Assembly (NCBI RefSeq): GCF_000376225.1
Contig: NZ_AQXL01000103.1
Span: 1-32,376, forward strand
DNA: 32,376 bases
Direction: 5' to 3'
DNA from: Effusibacillus pohliae DSM 22757
GTDB taxonomy: Bacteria; Bacillota; Bacilli; Tumebacillales; Effusibacillaceae
Below, piece after piece: positions 1 through 9,066 of the stretch. The notes beneath the pieces are model-generated. The model did not search any database and had not been told where the DNA came from. It saw only the letters and a list, made by a program, of their open reading frames with translations. A program made the translations under genes and the position numbers. Each line of letters starts with the position of its first letter. Position 1 is the stretch's first letter.

Positions 1-173
1 CACACAAGATCCTGGTGATCGCTTACTTTGTACTCAAGACTGGGGAACCTTACAACGAACTCGGCGCTGATTACTTGGAGAAGCGAAAGAGCATCTCGAC
101 CGAAGAATTGATGATTCGCCGCCTTCAGAAGAAAGGCTATGTGGTGACAAAATCAGCTGACGTCACAGCCTAA
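1..173 (+). pseudogene. IS110-family transposase, C-terminal end (cut by window edge)
   Basis: An open frame enters from the left edge (first full codon at position 3) and stops at TAA 171-173, giving 56 residues. They begin HKILVIAYFVLKTGEPYNEL and continue with GADYLEKRK, the usual ending of IS110/IS116/IS902 transposases, whose last part carries the Transposase_20 region and a short basic tail. The start and the DEDD catalytic domain lie outside the window, so it cannot be said whether the element is intact. No inverted repeat is expected, because IS110 elements usually lack them. Typed as a partial gene; it may be a full gene outside the window. Confidence 0.8.
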
Positions 174-288
174 TCAACTTAATTAATCCCCTTAATATGG
201 AAGGAGAATGGGCCTCCCGGGCATCCTATTGCCCAAAAACCGAGGTAGCCGATCCCCTACTGCCTCAACGATACTCTATTTTCTCATC

Positions 289-322
289 AAAAAACCATAA
301 GCCGCCGTTGGACGAACGGCGG
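289..322 (-). terminator. Rho-independent terminator of the iclR-type gene
   Basis: On the minus strand CCGCCGTT pairs with AACGGCGG around a 5-base loop (302-309 with 315-322). A T-run follows at 289-294 after a short CTTATGG spacer. It lies about 50 bases beyond the stop codon of the regulator. Confidence 0.75.
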
Positions 323-370
323 TTTATCGCAGCGATGTTTGTTTGTACCCGAATGTTTGCCGGACGGGGG

Positions 371-1135
371 TTATTCAGACCGGTACCCCAGGCGGGCCGA
401 GATCTTATCGCTGATGTTCCGCACCTGTTGGGCGAGTGTTTCCAGCCGCTCACGCTGCATGCGGATGGTTGGTGCCGAGACGGAGATGGCGGCCACCACT
501 GCACCCGTATGATCAAAGATCGGAGCGGCCACGCAGGTGATCCCCAACTCGTTTTCTTCCAGGTCGAGCGCGTACCCCCGTTGGCGGACTTTTTGCAAAT
601 CGTGCAACAGATCCTCGATTGAGGTCAACGTATGAGGAGTGTGCGGCTGCAGGCCGTATTGCCGGATGATTTCCCGCACCTGCTGCTCCGGCAGATAGGC
701 GAGAATCGCCTTCCCCACGCCGGTACAATGGACAGGCGCGCGATTGCCCACCCGGCTGTGCATGCGGATCGTTTCGCTGCCTTCCACTTTTTCGATATAG
801 ACGACTTCCCCTTTGTTGAGCACCACCAGATGCACGACCTCGTTGGTCAGGTCAACCAGTTCCTGCAGGTACGGCATCGCTTCCCGCCGGATATCCAGGT
901 TGCTCAGCAGCCGGGAAGACATTTCAAGCAGTTTGTATCCCAATTTGTAGCGTTCCGTTTCCGGGTCCTGTTCGATGTAGCCGAGATTTGCCAACGTGCT
1001 CAGCACCCGGTGAATGGTGCTTTTGTACATGTTCAGTTCGTTGGCCAGTTCGGTTACGCCGATCCCATTTTTGGCCAGGCTGACCCGTTCCAGAATCTGA
1101 AACGCCCGTTCCACCGATTTGACGCCTTCTTCCAT
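371..1135 (-). CDS. IclR-family transcriptional regulator, divergent from malate synthase
   Basis: A protein of 254 residues. The N-terminal winged helix-turn-helix (about residues 5-65) contains [19 protein letters not shown], followed by the IclR effector-binding domain (about 75-250) with GKAILAYLP and the C-terminal [20 protein letters not shown] signature. The start ATG at 1133-1135 is chosen because AGGAGGGG lies just upstream; an upstream in-frame ATG would add 11 residues but has no ribosome binding site. The gene is divergent from aceB with 156 bases between them, which makes glyoxylate or acetate control likely, as for E. coli IclR on aceBAK. The ligand cannot be read from the sequence. 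It ends at its own terminator. Confidence 0.9.
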   Translation of the reverse strand: MEEGVKSVERAFQILERVSLAKNGIGVTELANELNMYKSTIHRVLSTLANLGYIEQDPETERYKLGYKLLEMSSRLLSNLDIRREAMPYLQELVDLTNEVVHLVVLNKGEVVYIEKVEGSETIRMHSRVGNRAPVHCTGVGKAILAYLPEQQVREIIRQYGLQPHTPHTLTSIEDLLHDLQKVRQRGYALDLEENELGITCVAAPIFDHTGAVVAAISVSAPTIRMQRERLETLAQQVRNISDKISARLGYRSE

Positions 1136-1137
1136 CC

Positions 1138-1160
1138 CGAAACCCCTCCTCGCCGAGGAG
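1138..1160 (-). promoter_or_regulatory. Hairpin covering the iclR-type ribosome binding site
   Basis: On the minus strand CTCCTC pairs perfectly with GAGGAG around a GGC loop (1155-1160 with 1146-1151). The 3' arm is the first part of the Shine-Dalgarno sequence (GAGGAGGGG) for the ATG at 1135. The pairing would hide part of the ribosome binding site. Whether it regulates is inference. Confidence 0.4.
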
Positions 1161-1204
1161 CATATCAAATCTGGCCCCCGGACGCAATGAAAGAAAATTT
1201 CCTA

Positions 1205-1233
1205 TTTACGCACGATACGGATCGTGTTATCAT
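1205..1233 (+). promoter_or_regulatory. aceB promoter with a palindrome in the spacer
   Basis: The -35 is TTTACG (1205-1210) and the -10 is TATCAT (1228-1233), with a 17-base spacer. The spacer contains a perfect inverted repeat, CACGAT-ACGG-ATCGTG (1211-1226), exactly where a repressor would block polymerase. A second small palindrome, GAAC-ATC-GTTC, lies at 1247-1257, just after the expected transcription start. The divergent IclR-type protein is the obvious candidate binder, but this is inference. Confidence 0.6.
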
Positions 1234-1291
1234 GATCACAGATAGGGAACATCGTTCTGTAATGCGGAACAAGAAAAAGGAGGCCACATCC

Positions 1292-2893
1292 ATGACCACA
1301 ATTACCTGTCCGCCGGGAGTGGAAGTACGGGGAAAGGTCACGCCCGAATATGCGGAGATCCTGACCCCGGAAGCGCTTGCATTTTTGGCGAAGCTGGAGC
1401 GGAAGTTTGGCAAAACGCGGGAAGAACTGCTGCAAAAACGGGTCGAGCGGCAAAAGGAAATCGACGCCGGCAAATTGCCCGATTTTCTGCCGGAAACGGA
1501 ACATATTCGGAAAGGGGACTGGAAGGTCGGGCCGATTCCGAAGGATCTGCAGGACCGCCGCGTCGAGATCACCGGTCCGTCCGGCGACCGCAAGATGGTG
1601 ATCAATGCGCTCAACTCCGGAGCGAAAATATTTATGGCCGATTTTGAGGATGCCAACTCACCGACCTGGGACAATCAGGTGCAGGGGCAGATCAATCTGC
1701 GCGACGCGATCAACCGGACGATCGAGTATGTCAGCCCGGAAGGAAAAGTATACAAGCTGAAAGATGAAGTGGCCGTTCTGATCGCCCGTCCCCGCGGCTG
1801 GCATCTGGTGGAGAAACATTTGCTGGTCGACGGCAAGCCGATGTCCGGCAGCCTGTTCGACTTCGGACTGTACTTCTTCCACAATGCGAAAAAGCTGATC
1901 GAAAACGGCTCGGGCCCTTATTTCTACCTGCCGAAAATGGAAAGCCATCTGGAAGCGCGGCTCTGGAACGACGTGTTTGTGTTTGCGCAACAGGAACTGG
2001 GCATTCCGCAAGGGACGATCAAGGCGACCGTTTTGGTCGAGACGATTTTGGCGACGTTTGAGCTCGATGAGATTCTCTACGAACTGCGCGAGCATATCGC
2101 CGGGATGAACTGCGGCCGCTGGGACTACATTTTCAGTTACATTAAAAAATTGCGCAACCAGCCGCATGTGATCCTGCCGGACCGTGCACAGGTCACCATG
2201 ACGGTGCCGTTCATGCGCGCCTATACGCTGCTGACGATCAAGACCTGCCACAAGCGCGGCGCATTCGCGATCGGCGGTATGGCGGCACAGATTCCGGTGA
2301 AAAACGACCCGGCCGCGAACGAAGAGGCGTTTGCGAAAGTGCGGGCGGACAAAGAGCGGGAAGCGAACGACGGGCATGACGGAACCTGGGTGGCGCATCC
2401 CGGACTGGTGCCGGTGGCGATGGAAGTGTTCAATCGCATCATGCCGCAGCCGAACCAGGTGGACAAACAACTGGACGACTTCAACGCGACGGCGGCAGAT
2501 CTGCTGGCCGTTCCGGAAGGAACGATCACCGAAGCCGGACTGCGTAACAATATCAGCGTCGGCGTCCAATACACGGAAGCATGGCTGCGCGGGCTGGGTG
2601 CGGTGCCGATTTTCAACCTGATGGAAGACGCGGCAACGGCCGAAATTTCCCGTTCCCAGGTATGGCAGTGGATCCACCATCCGAAGGGCGTCCTGGATGA
2701 CGGCCGCAAGGTGACGGTCGAACTGTTTGAGCAGATCCTTGAGGAAGAGCTGGAGAAGATCAAAAACACGCTGGGAGAGGAGCGCTACAACGCGGGCAAA
2801 TTCGACCTCGCGAAAAAACTGTTCAGCGAGATGACGACCAGCAAAGAATTTGCCGACTTCCTGACGTTGCCAGGGTATGAATTCCTCGAATAG
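1292..2893 (+). CDS. aceB: Malate synthase A
   Basis: A protein of 533 residues, the usual length of the short, non-glyoxysomal A-type enzyme. It condenses acetyl-CoA with glyoxylate to malate in the glyoxylate shunt, in the cytoplasm. Family signatures are [14 protein letters not shown] near residue 115, [13 protein letters not shown] near 165, [20 protein letters not shown] near 250 and [16 protein letters not shown] near 275. The start ATG at 1292 follows AAAAAGGAGG by 8 bases; the open frame upstream runs through regulatory DNA and is not coding. Its partner isocitrate lyase is not adjacent but at 22000-23280. The divergent IclR-type gene and the palindromic promoter suggest repression in the absence of acetate or fatty acids. 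Confidence 0.95.
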   Translation: MTTITCPPGVEVRGKVTPEYAEILTPEALAFLAKLERKFGKTREELLQKRVERQKEIDAGKLPDFLPETEHIRKGDWKVGPIPKDLQDRRVEITGPSGDRKMVINALNSGAKIFMADFEDANSPTWDNQVQGQINLRDAINRTIEYVSPEGKVYKLKDEVAVLIARPRGWHLVEKHLLVDGKPMSGSLFDFGLYFFHNAKKLIENGSGPYFYLPKMESHLEARLWNDVFVFAQQELGIPQGTIKATVLVETILATFELDEILYELREHIAGMNCGRWDYIFSYIKKLRNQPHVILPDRAQVTMTVPFMRAYTLLTIKTCHKRGAFAIGGMAAQIPVKNDPAANEEAFAKVRADKEREANDGHDGTWVAHPGLVPVAMEVFNRIMPQPNQVDKQLDDFNATAADLLAVPEGTITEAGLRNNISVGVQYTEAWLRGLGAVPIFNLMEDAATAEISRSQVWQWIHHPKGVLDDGRKVTVELFEQILEEELEKIKNTLGEERYNAGKFDLAKKLFSEMTTSKEFADFLTLPGYEFLE

Positions 2894-2900
2894 AATCAAA

Positions 2901-2930
2901 AGCGCCGCTTGACACGATTCGGGCGGCGCT
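2901..2930. terminator. Bidirectional terminator between aceB and the peptide transporter ATPase
   Basis: AGCGCCGC (2901-2908) pairs with GCGGCGCT (2923-2930) and lies between two convergent genes. The minus-strand product ends in TTTT after the stem. On the plus side the T-rich tail is weak. Confidence 0.6.
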
Positions 2931-2942
2931 ATTCATGTTCGG

Positions 2943-3905
2943 TTAATACAGGTGGCAAGCCACCCAGTGTCCATTTGCCGATTGCTTGAGCTGCGGCCGT
3001 TCCGTTTTGCAGATGTCCATACAAGCATGGCACCGTGTGTGGAATGCGCAACCGGACGGAGGGTTGGTCGGACTGGGCACGTCTCCCGACAGGATGATCC
3101 GCTCCCGCGTCTCTCGCGGATTCGGGTGGGGCACGGCGGATAACAGCGCTTGCGTGTAAGGATGTTGCGGATTTTCATAAAGTTCATGTTTTGGCGCCAG
3201 TTCAACCAGCCGACCCAAGTACATGACGCCTACGCGGTCGCTGATATGCCGCACCACCGACAGATCGTGCGAGATGAACAGGTACGTCAATTTGAACTGT
3301 TCCTGCAGGTCTTTCAAAAGATTGAGAATCTGCGATTGGATCGATACATCCAGCGCGGATACCGGCTCGTCGGCGATGATCAGCTTCGGTTTCGTGATCA
3401 AGGCGCGGGCGATGCCGATGCGCTGCCGCTGGCCGCCGGAAAATTCATGCGGATAGCGGTTGTAATGATATTCGGTCAGTCCGACGATTTCCAGCAGTTC
3501 CTGCACGCGCCGCTTGCGTTCGCGTCCGGCGGCCATGCCGTGGATTTTGAGCGGCTCTTCCAGGATGGAACCGATCGTCATGCGCGGGTTCAGCGAGGCG
3601 TACGGGTCCTGGAACACGATCTGCATGTCGCGGCGGATTTTTCGCAGTTCCTTGCCCTTCAGGGCGGACAGATTTTGGCCTTGAAAAATCACGTCCCCGC
3701 CGGTCGGTTCCGTCAGGCGGAGGATCGTGCGGCCGGTGGTCGATTTGCCGCAGCCGGATTCGCCGACGATCCCGAGCGTCTCGCCCTCATGCACAACAAA
3801 AGATACGTCGTCCACCGCTTTTACATATCCCTTTGTTTTCCGTAGAATTCCTGTACGGATCGGGAAGTATTTTTTCAACCCTTTCACTTCCAATAAGGCA
3901 CTCAT
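2943..3905 (-). CDS. dppF: Peptide ABC transporter ATP-binding protein, DppF/OppF type
   Basis: A protein of 320 residues. Walker [10 protein letters not shown] is at 48-56, the ABC signature FSGGQRQR at about 155-162 and Walker B LIIADE at 175-180. The C-terminal oligopeptide_HPY extension starts near HPYTQALL and ends in a cysteine cluster ([15 protein letters not shown] and a final C) of the kind seen in Opp/Dpp ATPases. It forms the ATPase heterodimer with the next gene. Its ATG overlaps the stop codon of that gene by 4 bases (ATGA), so the two are translationally coupled. Family membership is certain. Whether the substrate is a dipeptide, an oligopeptide or another compound such as glutathione or nickel chelate cannot be told. 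Confidence 0.92.
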   Translation of the reverse strand: MSALLEVKGLKKYFPIRTGILRKTKGYVKAVDDVSFVVHEGETLGIVGESGCGKSTTGRTILRLTEPTGGDVIFQGQNLSALKGKELRKIRRDMQIVFQDPYASLNPRMTIGSILEEPLKIHGMAAGRERKRRVQELLEIVGLTEYHYNRYPHEFSGGQRQRIGIARALITKPKLIIADEPVSALDVSIQSQILNLLKDLQEQFKLTYLFISHDLSVVRHISDRVGVMYLGRLVELAPKHELYENPQHPYTQALLSAVPHPNPRETRERIILSGDVPSPTNPPSGCAFHTRCHACMDICKTERPQLKQSANGHWVACHLY

Positions 3906-4897
3906 ACGTACGCAACCTCCTTTCCTGCCGAGTTCTCGTGCAACCAGCAGCGGCTGGATTGTCCGCCCGGCAGCTCAAACAGCGGCGGCGCCTCGGCCAG
4001 GCATTTGGCTTCCGCATAAGGGCAGCGAGAGGCGAATCGGCAGCCTTGTTTGATGCTGCCAGGCAGCGGCACGTTACCAGGAATCGACTCCAAGCGGGCC
4101 TGATCCGCGCCGATTTTCGGGATAGATCGCATCAACCCTTGCGTGTAAGGGTGTGACGGATTTTCAAACAAAGTGTATACGTCCGCTTGCTCGACCACTT
4201 GTCCCGCATACATAACGACTACACGGTCGCACATTTCCGCCACGACACCCAGATCGTGCGTGATCAGCATGATCGAGGTGCCTTGTTTCTTCCGGAGTTC
4301 CCGCATCAGATCGAGAATCTGCGCCTGAATCGTCACATCAAGAGCCGTTGTCGGTTCGTCGGCGATCAGCAGTTCCGGATCACAAGACATGGCCATCGCA
4401 ATCATCACCCGCTGGCGCATGCCGCCTGACAGTTGGTGAGGGTATTCGTCAATGATCGTTTCGGCCCGCGGGATATGAACTTTTTTCAGCATTTCGACCG
4501 AATGTTCGCGCGCCTGTTTCCGGGAATATCCGCGATGCAGCATGACCGTTTCCGCCAACTGTTCGCCGATCGTGTAGACCGGGTTGAGCGACGTCATCGG
4601 CTCCTGAAAAATCATCGCGATTTCGTTTCCCCGGATGTGCCGCATTTCGTCTTCCGACAGATGAAGCAAGTTTTGCCCTTTATAAAGAATCTCTCCATCC
4701 GCAATGCGTGCGCCCGTTTTGGGCAGCAGCCGCATCACCGACAGAGAAGTTACGCTTTTGCCGCAACCGGACTCGCCGACGATGCCCAGCGTCTCCCCCT
4801 GCCTGACCGACAGATCCACACCGTCGACGGCGGGAATGACCCGTCCTTCACTGAAAAAATGGGTTTTCAAATGTTTGATTTCCAGCAGATTGGCCAT
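3902..4897 (-). CDS. dppD: Peptide ABC transporter ATP-binding protein, DppD/OppD type
   Basis: A protein of 331 residues. Walker [10 protein letters not shown] is at 41-49, the signature LSGGMRQR at 156-163 and Walker B LLIADE at 176-181. The C-terminal HPY region carries [15 protein letters not shown] and a later cysteine. ATG 4895-4897 follows GGAGG by 8 bases. It is the first gene of a two-gene minus-strand unit with dppF, transcribed away from the binding protein and permeases at 5072-8546. The five transporter genes are thus split into two divergent units around one control region, which differs from the common single-operon order. Confidence 0.92.
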   Translation of the reverse strand: MANLLEIKHLKTHFFSEGRVIPAVDGVDLSVRQGETLGIVGESGCGKSVTSLSVMRLLPKTGARIADGEILYKGQNLLHLSEDEMRHIRGNEIAMIFQEPMTSLNPVYTIGEQLAETVMLHRGYSRKQAREHSVEMLKKVHIPRAETIIDEYPHQLSGGMRQRVMIAMAMSCDPELLIADEPTTALDVTIQAQILDLMRELRKKQGTSIMLITHDLGVVAEMCDRVVVMYAGQVVEQADVYTLFENPSHPYTQGLMRSIPKIGADQARLESIPGNVPLPGSIKQGCRFASRCPYAEAKCLAEAPPLFELPGGQSSRCWLHENSAGKEVAYV

Positions 4898-4936
4898 TGC
4901 AATTGCCCTCCGAATCTAGCAGGCTAGTTATTTAAA

Positions 4937-4965
4937 AATTTGGCACAAACCGTTTGTTTAGTCAA
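4937..4965 (-). promoter_or_regulatory. Candidate promoter of dppDF with a 13-bp palindrome
   Basis: On the minus strand the -35 is TTGACT (4960-4965) and a weak -10 is CAAATT (4937-4942), with a 17-base spacer. Inside the spacer is the perfect palindrome ACAAAC-C-GTTTGT (4945-4957). The -35 and palindrome are clear; the -10 is poor. Confidence 0.4.
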
Positions 4966-4970
4966 TAGAT

Positions 4971-5009
4971 AAATTTCTGATTGATTTAGCGATTAATTCG
5001 TCGTATAGT
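4971..5009 (+). promoter_or_regulatory. dppA promoter with a possible CodY-like box
   Basis: The -35 is TTGATT (4981-4986) and the -10 is TATAGT (5004-5009), with a 17-base spacer. AAATTTCTGATTGAT at 4971-4985 overlaps the -35 and matches the CodY consensus AATTTTCWGAAAATT at about 10 of 15 positions. That is too few to claim a site, but CodY does control the dpp operon in B. subtilis. Confidence 0.5.
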
Positions 5010-5071
5010 TATACAAAACGAAAGCGAATTAAGAAATCTACTTTCGAATTGTTGAAGGGGGAAAATGCGAG

Positions 5072-6610
5072 ATGAAGCGCAAGATTCGTTGGGCACTTAC
5101 TGCGGTGTTGGCGGGAAGCCTTGCTCTGGCCGGCTGCGGCGGAGGGGACAAACCGGCAGGCGGCAATGCGGAACCGAAGACGGGGGGCACGCTGAACATT
5201 TCGCTGGACGCCGATCCGCCAAAACTCGATCCTGCTTTTTCCACCGCGTTGGTCGACCGGATGGTATTCCAAAGCATCTTTGACAAATTGGTCGATCTTG
5301 ACGCAAACGGCAAGATTGTGCCGATGCTGGCGGAAAAATGGGAAGTTTCGGACGATCAGAAAACGTACACATTCAAGCTGCGGCAGGGTGTGAAGTTTCA
5401 TGACGGCACCGATTTTAACGCGGAAGCAGTGAAGTTTAATTTTGAGCGGAATATGGACAAGGCTTCCACCCGCCGCAACGAACTGAAAGAAGTCGATAAG
5501 GTGACGGTGGTCGATCCGTATACGGTCAAAGTGCAGTTGAAACAACCGTTTGCTCCGTTCCTGTCCGTGTTGACCGACCGTGCAGGGATGATGGTGTCGC
5601 CGGAAGCGGTGAAGAAATACGGCGACGATTTTGCCAATCATCCGGTCGGGACCGGCCCGTTCATCTATAAGGAGCGGGTTAAGGGCTCGACCATCACGTT
5701 GGAGAAGAACCCGAACTACTGGCAAAAGGGTCTGCCGAAACTGGACAAAGTGGTCTACAAGGTGATGACCGACTCGAATGTTGCGCTGACCAACCTGAAG
5801 AGCGGCCAGGTGGATATCACGAACCGGTTCCCGTTCAAAGAGATCGACAGCTACAAGAACGATCCGAAAATCATGGTTGTCAACCAGGCGGACCAAGGAT
5901 ATCAAGGGATGCATCTGAATACGAAAAAACCGCCGTTTGACAAGAAAGAATTGCGGCAGGCTGTGGATCTGCTGATCGATCGCGATGCGATCGTCAAAGT
6001 GGTGTTGAACGGTGCGGGCACACCCGGGCATTCGCCGTTTGCTCCTTCCCATTTTGCTTACGGAGATTCGGACAAATACGAGAAACCGAATCTGGAAAAA
6101 GCGAAAGAGTTGCTGAAGCAAGCAGGCAAACCGGACGGCTTTACGTTCACGCTGAAAATCGGCACGACGCCGCAAAACCAACAATTGGGCCAAATGATCC
6201 AAAACATGCTGAAGCCGGCCGGCATCAACGTAAATCTTGAAAAAGTGGAATTCGGCACCTTGTTGGACCAGGCGAAAAAAGGCAACTTTGAAGCGGTGCA
6301 GCTCGGCTGGAGCGGACGGCCGGATCCCGACCAAAACATTTTTGACTTTGTCGTGACCGGAGGTTCGAACAACTACTCGCAATACAGCAATCCGGAAGTC
6401 GACAAACTGTTGAATGCCGCCCGGGTGGAAGGCGACGAAGCAAAACGGAAAGCGCTGTACGATCAGGCCATGAAGATCCTGAACGATGATGCCGAATATA
6501 TTTACTTCTATCACTCGAATACGGTGTTCGGCGTTTCCAAAGCGGTGAAAGGATTCACCTATATTCCGGACGGAATGATTCGCACCGCCAACTTGAGCCT
6601 CAGCAAATAA
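5072..6610 (+). CDS. dppA: Peptide-binding lipoprotein of the ABC transporter (SBP family 5)
   Basis: A protein of 512 residues. It has a lipoprotein signal peptide: a basic start MKRKIR, a hydrophobic core and a lipobox LAGC with the cysteine near residue 22, followed by a Gly/Asp linker. The mature part is a family 5 extracellular solute-binding protein: GGTLNISLDADPPKLDPAF at the start, then the lobe I pattern WEVSDDQKTYTFKLRQGVKFHDG near residue 90. The start ATG at 5072 follows GAAGGGGGAAAA. It would sit on the outer face of the membrane and deliver peptides to the permeases encoded downstream. A 70-base gap with a stem-loop separates it from dppB, as is common for genes whose binding protein is made in excess. 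Confidence 0.93.
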   Translation: MKRKIRWALTAVLAGSLALAGCGGGDKPAGGNAEPKTGGTLNISLDADPPKLDPAFSTALVDRMVFQSIFDKLVDLDANGKIVPMLAEKWEVSDDQKTYTFKLRQGVKFHDGTDFNAEAVKFNFERNMDKASTRRNELKEVDKVTVVDPYTVKVQLKQPFAPFLSVLTDRAGMMVSPEAVKKYGDDFANHPVGTGPFIYKERVKGSTITLEKNPNYWQKGLPKLDKVVYKVMTDSNVALTNLKSGQVDITNRFPFKEIDSYKNDPKIMVVNQADQGYQGMHLNTKKPPFDKKELRQAVDLLIDRDAIVKVVLNGAGTPGHSPFAPSHFAYGDSDKYEKPNLEKAKELLKQAGKPDGFTFTLKIGTTPQNQQLGQMIQNMLKPAGINVNLEKVEFGTLLDQAKKGNFEAVQLGWSGRPDPDQNIFDFVVTGGSNNYSQYSNPEVDKLLNAARVEGDEAKRKALYDQAMKILNDDAEYIYFYHSNTVFGVSKAVKGFTYIPDGMIRTANLSLSK

Positions 6611-6622
6611 ATGCGCCGGATC

Positions 6623-6657
6623 CCCGCAATGCAGAGAGCGCCGCGAAGCTTTGCGGG
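6623..6657 (+). promoter_or_regulatory. Stem-loop between dppA and dppB
   Basis: CCCGCAA (6623-6629) pairs with TTGCGGG (6651-6657) and no T-run follows. Such stem-loops after binding-protein genes often stabilise the upstream mRNA or lower readthrough. The function here is inferred from position. Confidence 0.4.
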
Positions 6658-6680
6658 ACAGGAGGGAGGGGTTGTGAACG

Positions 6681-7631
6681 ATGGCTTTTTTGGTCAGGAG
6701 GTTGCTGCTGGCGATTCCGGTGATTCTTTTGGTTACGGTCATGGTGTTTTCGTTGCTGCACATGCTGCCTGGCGATCCGGCAACCGTGATTCTCGGGCAA
6801 GAGGCGACGCCCGAGGCGGTGGCCGCGTTGCGGGAAGAACTCGGTCTGAATAAGCCGATCGTGATTCAATACCTGGATTGGCTGGCAGGAGTGCTGCGGG
6901 GAGATCTCGGCCGCTCCCTGGTCGACCATACTCCGGTGTCGGAATTGATTGCGCAGCGGCTGCCTGCTACGCTTGAGTTAACGGTCGGCACATTTATCGT
7001 CGCGATCCTGATTGCGTTTCCTGCAGGCATCATCTCGGCCACCCGGCCCGGCAAGTGGGTGGACTACGGCAGCACGATGTTTGCGTTGGGCGGCATGTCG
7101 ATCCCGCATTTTTGGCTTGGGATGATGTTTATCGTGTTTTTCTCCGTAAAATTGGGTTGGTTGCCGGCGTCCGGCTACGTTCCGTTTGCGGATGATCCGG
7201 CTGCCAACCTGGCAGCGATGATCATGCCGATGGTTGCCACCGGACTCCGCGAATCGGCCATATTAATGCGGATGCTGCGCAGCAGCCTGTTGGAGGTCAT
7301 GCATGCGGACTATATCCGGACCGCATATTCCAAAGGCCTGAAGGAATGGGCGGTGATCATGCGCCACGCGCTGAAGAATGCGCTTGTCCCCGTCGTCACG
7401 ACCAGCGGCTTGCTCGTGGCGGGACTGTTGGGCGGATTGGTGATTACCGAATCGATTTTCTCGATTCCAGGATTCGGAAGATTGATTGTCGAATCCATCT
7501 TTGCGCGGGATTATGTGACCGTGCAGGGGGCGATTCTGGTTTCCGCCCTGCTGGTGGTGGTGGTCAACCTGCTGGTGGATCTGTTGTATGCGATCATCGA
7601 TCCGCGGATCAAAGTCGGAAAGGGGGTGTAG
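6681..7631 (+). CDS. dppB: Peptide ABC transporter permease, DppB type
   Basis: A protein of 316 residues with about six membrane segments. The N-terminal segment is typical of DppB/GsiC permeases, followed by MLPGDPATVILGQEATPEAV and then LRGDLGRSLVDHTPVSELI. The cytoplasmic EAA loop (GLKEWAVIMRHALKNALVPV) near residues 220-240 contacts the ATPases. GGAGGGAGGGG lies 9 bases before the ATG. Only 3 bases separate it from dppC. Confidence 0.93.
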   Translation: MAFLVRRLLLAIPVILLVTVMVFSLLHMLPGDPATVILGQEATPEAVAALREELGLNKPIVIQYLDWLAGVLRGDLGRSLVDHTPVSELIAQRLPATLELTVGTFIVAILIAFPAGIISATRPGKWVDYGSTMFALGGMSIPHFWLGMMFIVFFSVKLGWLPASGYVPFADDPAANLAAMIMPMVATGLRESAILMRMLRSSLLEVMHADYIRTAYSKGLKEWAVIMRHALKNALVPVVTTSGLLVAGLLGGLVITESIFSIPGFGRLIVESIFARDYVTVQGAILVSALLVVVVNLLVDLLYAIIDPRIKVGKGV

Positions 7632-7634
7632 TAA

Positions 7635-8546
7635 ATGAGTCAAACGATCCACCCGGCTTCCAACGCGGGGCTGCCGCAACCTGCGGCGGCCGTAACGGGA
7701 GCCAGCCAATGGCGCACTTTCTTCCGCCGCTTTGCCCGCAACAAATTGGCTGTCATCGGTGGCTTGATTATCGTTCTATTGGTGATGACCGCTCTCTTGG
7801 CGCCGGTAATCGCGACGCACGATCCGATTTTTGACCAGGACTATTCCGCTGTCCTGCAGCCGGCGGGTAACGGGCATATCCTGGGAACGGACGATCTCGG
7901 GCGCGATACGTTTTCACGGCTGGTGTACGGAGCCCGCCTGTCGCTGGAAGCGGCGGTGATTTCCGTTGGCATCGCCGTGCTGATCGGTGTGCCGATCGGA
8001 TTGATCACCGGCTATTTTCGCGGCTTCTGGGATGAGTGGGTGGTGATGCGAATCGTCGATGCGATGCAGGCGTTTCCGTCGCTGATTTTGGCGCTGGCGA
8101 TGGCGGCCGCGCTGGGTGGCGGTTTCTTCAACGCGATGGTCGCGATCGGTATCGGGTTCACGCCCTCCTTTGTACGAATCACTCGGGCGCAGGTGATGAC
8201 GGTTCGCAACCTGGAGTTTGTGCAGGCGGCGAAGGCGATCGGGGCCAGCGATTGGCGGATTATGTTTTTGCATGTGTTACCCAATTCGCTGGCCCCCATC
8301 CTGGTGCAAATGACCCTGGCGATGGCATCGGCGATCATTGCGGAAGCCGGGCTGTCGTATCTGGGGCTGGGCGCAAGACCGGAGCAGCCAAGTTGGGGTT
8401 CGATGCTGCATGTTGCACAAGGCTATCTGAACGTGCAGCCGATGCTGGCGTTTTGGCCGGGGCTGGCGATTTTCCTGGTGGTGCTGGGATTTAACCTGCT
8501 CGGCGACGGAATTCGGGAAGTGTTGGATCCAAAGTTAAAACGCTAA
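7635..8546 (+). CDS. dppC: Peptide ABC transporter permease, DppC type
   Basis: A protein of 303 residues. A cytoplasmic N-terminal tail and first membrane segment ([19 protein letters not shown]) are followed by the DppC motif [21 protein letters not shown] near residue 85. Further membrane segments and the EAA loop [20 protein letters not shown] near residue 200 follow. The end, [18 protein letters not shown], is typical. It pairs with DppB. The next gene, an Lrp-type regulator, starts after 23 bases with its own strong ribosome binding site and no terminator between, so the transcript probably continues. Confidence 0.93.
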   Translation: MSQTIHPASNAGLPQPAAAVTGASQWRTFFRRFARNKLAVIGGLIIVLLVMTALLAPVIATHDPIFDQDYSAVLQPAGNGHILGTDDLGRDTFSRLVYGARLSLEAAVISVGIAVLIGVPIGLITGYFRGFWDEWVVMRIVDAMQAFPSLILALAMAAALGGGFFNAMVAIGIGFTPSFVRITRAQVMTVRNLEFVQAAKAIGASDWRIMFLHVLPNSLAPILVQMTLAMASAIIAEAGLSYLGLGARPEQPSWGSMLHVAQGYLNVQPMLAFWPGLAIFLVVLGFNLLGDGIREVLDPKLKR

Positions 8547-8569
8547 AACTATGGCGGGGGGAAAGCAGC

Positions 8570-9058
8570 ATGGTATATGAATATACGGAAGCGAATGAAA
8601 TTCCACCGCTTGAGCTCGATGATGTAGATCGGCAGATCCTGCAGGTGTTGCACGAAAACAGCCGCATCTCCTATACGGATTTGGCGAAGCGAATCGGACT
8701 GTCGCGGGTGGCCGTGCAGTCCCGGATCACCGCCCTGATCGAGGCCGGCGTGATCGAACGCTTCACCGTTGTCATCAATCCGGCCAAAATTGGCATGCAA
8801 GTGTCCGCTTTCTTCAATGTGGACATTGAACCGCAATATCTCGATCAGGTTGCGCAAAAATTGGCGAAAGAGCCGGCCGTGACCAGCCTGTACCACATGA
8901 CGGGCCCGAGCACATTGCATATGCACGGCATCTTTACCAGTACGCAGGAGATGGAAAAATTTTTGTTGGAAACGCTGTACACAATGCCCGGTATCGTGCG
9001 CGTCGAAACGCAAATGCTGCTGAAGCGGTACAAGAGCCGCATGGGCATGAAGCTCTAA
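8570..9058 (+). CDS. ywrC: Lrp/AsnC-family regulator, YwrC/ChrS-like
   Basis: A protein of 162 residues. An N-terminal helix-turn-helix begins [20 protein letters not shown] and continues through [16 protein letters not shown] (residues 18-60). The Lrp ligand-binding RAM domain follows (about 75-150). The start ATG follows GGCGGGGGGAAAG. The order Lrp regulator, two short CHR transporters, gamma-glutamyltransferase matches B. subtilis ywrC-ywrB-ywrA-ywrD. There the Lrp-type protein (ChrS) is reported to repress the chr pair; the same role is inferred here. Its place directly behind dppC suggests that it also responds to, or controls, peptide or amino-acid supply. Confidence 0.85.
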   Translation: MVYEYTEANEIPPLELDDVDRQILQVLHENSRISYTDLAKRIGLSRVAVQSRITALIEAGVIERFTVVINPAKIGMQVSAFFNVDIEPQYLDQVAQKLAKEPAVTSLYHMTGPSTLHMHGIFTSTQEMEKFLLETLYTMPGIVRVETQMLLKRYKSRMGMKL

Positions 9059-9066
9059 AGGTGGGA

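Noticed and set aside
632-1291. Long open frame upstream of malate synthase that could extend it by 220 residues
   Set aside because: It is antisense to the IclR-type gene, has no ribosome binding site, and the family N-terminus starts at 1292.
1658-2899. 413-codon open frame antisense to aceB
   Set aside because: A shadow frame in GC-rich coding DNA; the composition is His/Arg/Phe/Gln-rich and no family pattern is visible.
5009-6763. 584-codon open frame antisense to the binding-protein gene
   Set aside because: A shadow frame; the plus strand has a clear lipoprotein with a ribosome binding site and a family match.
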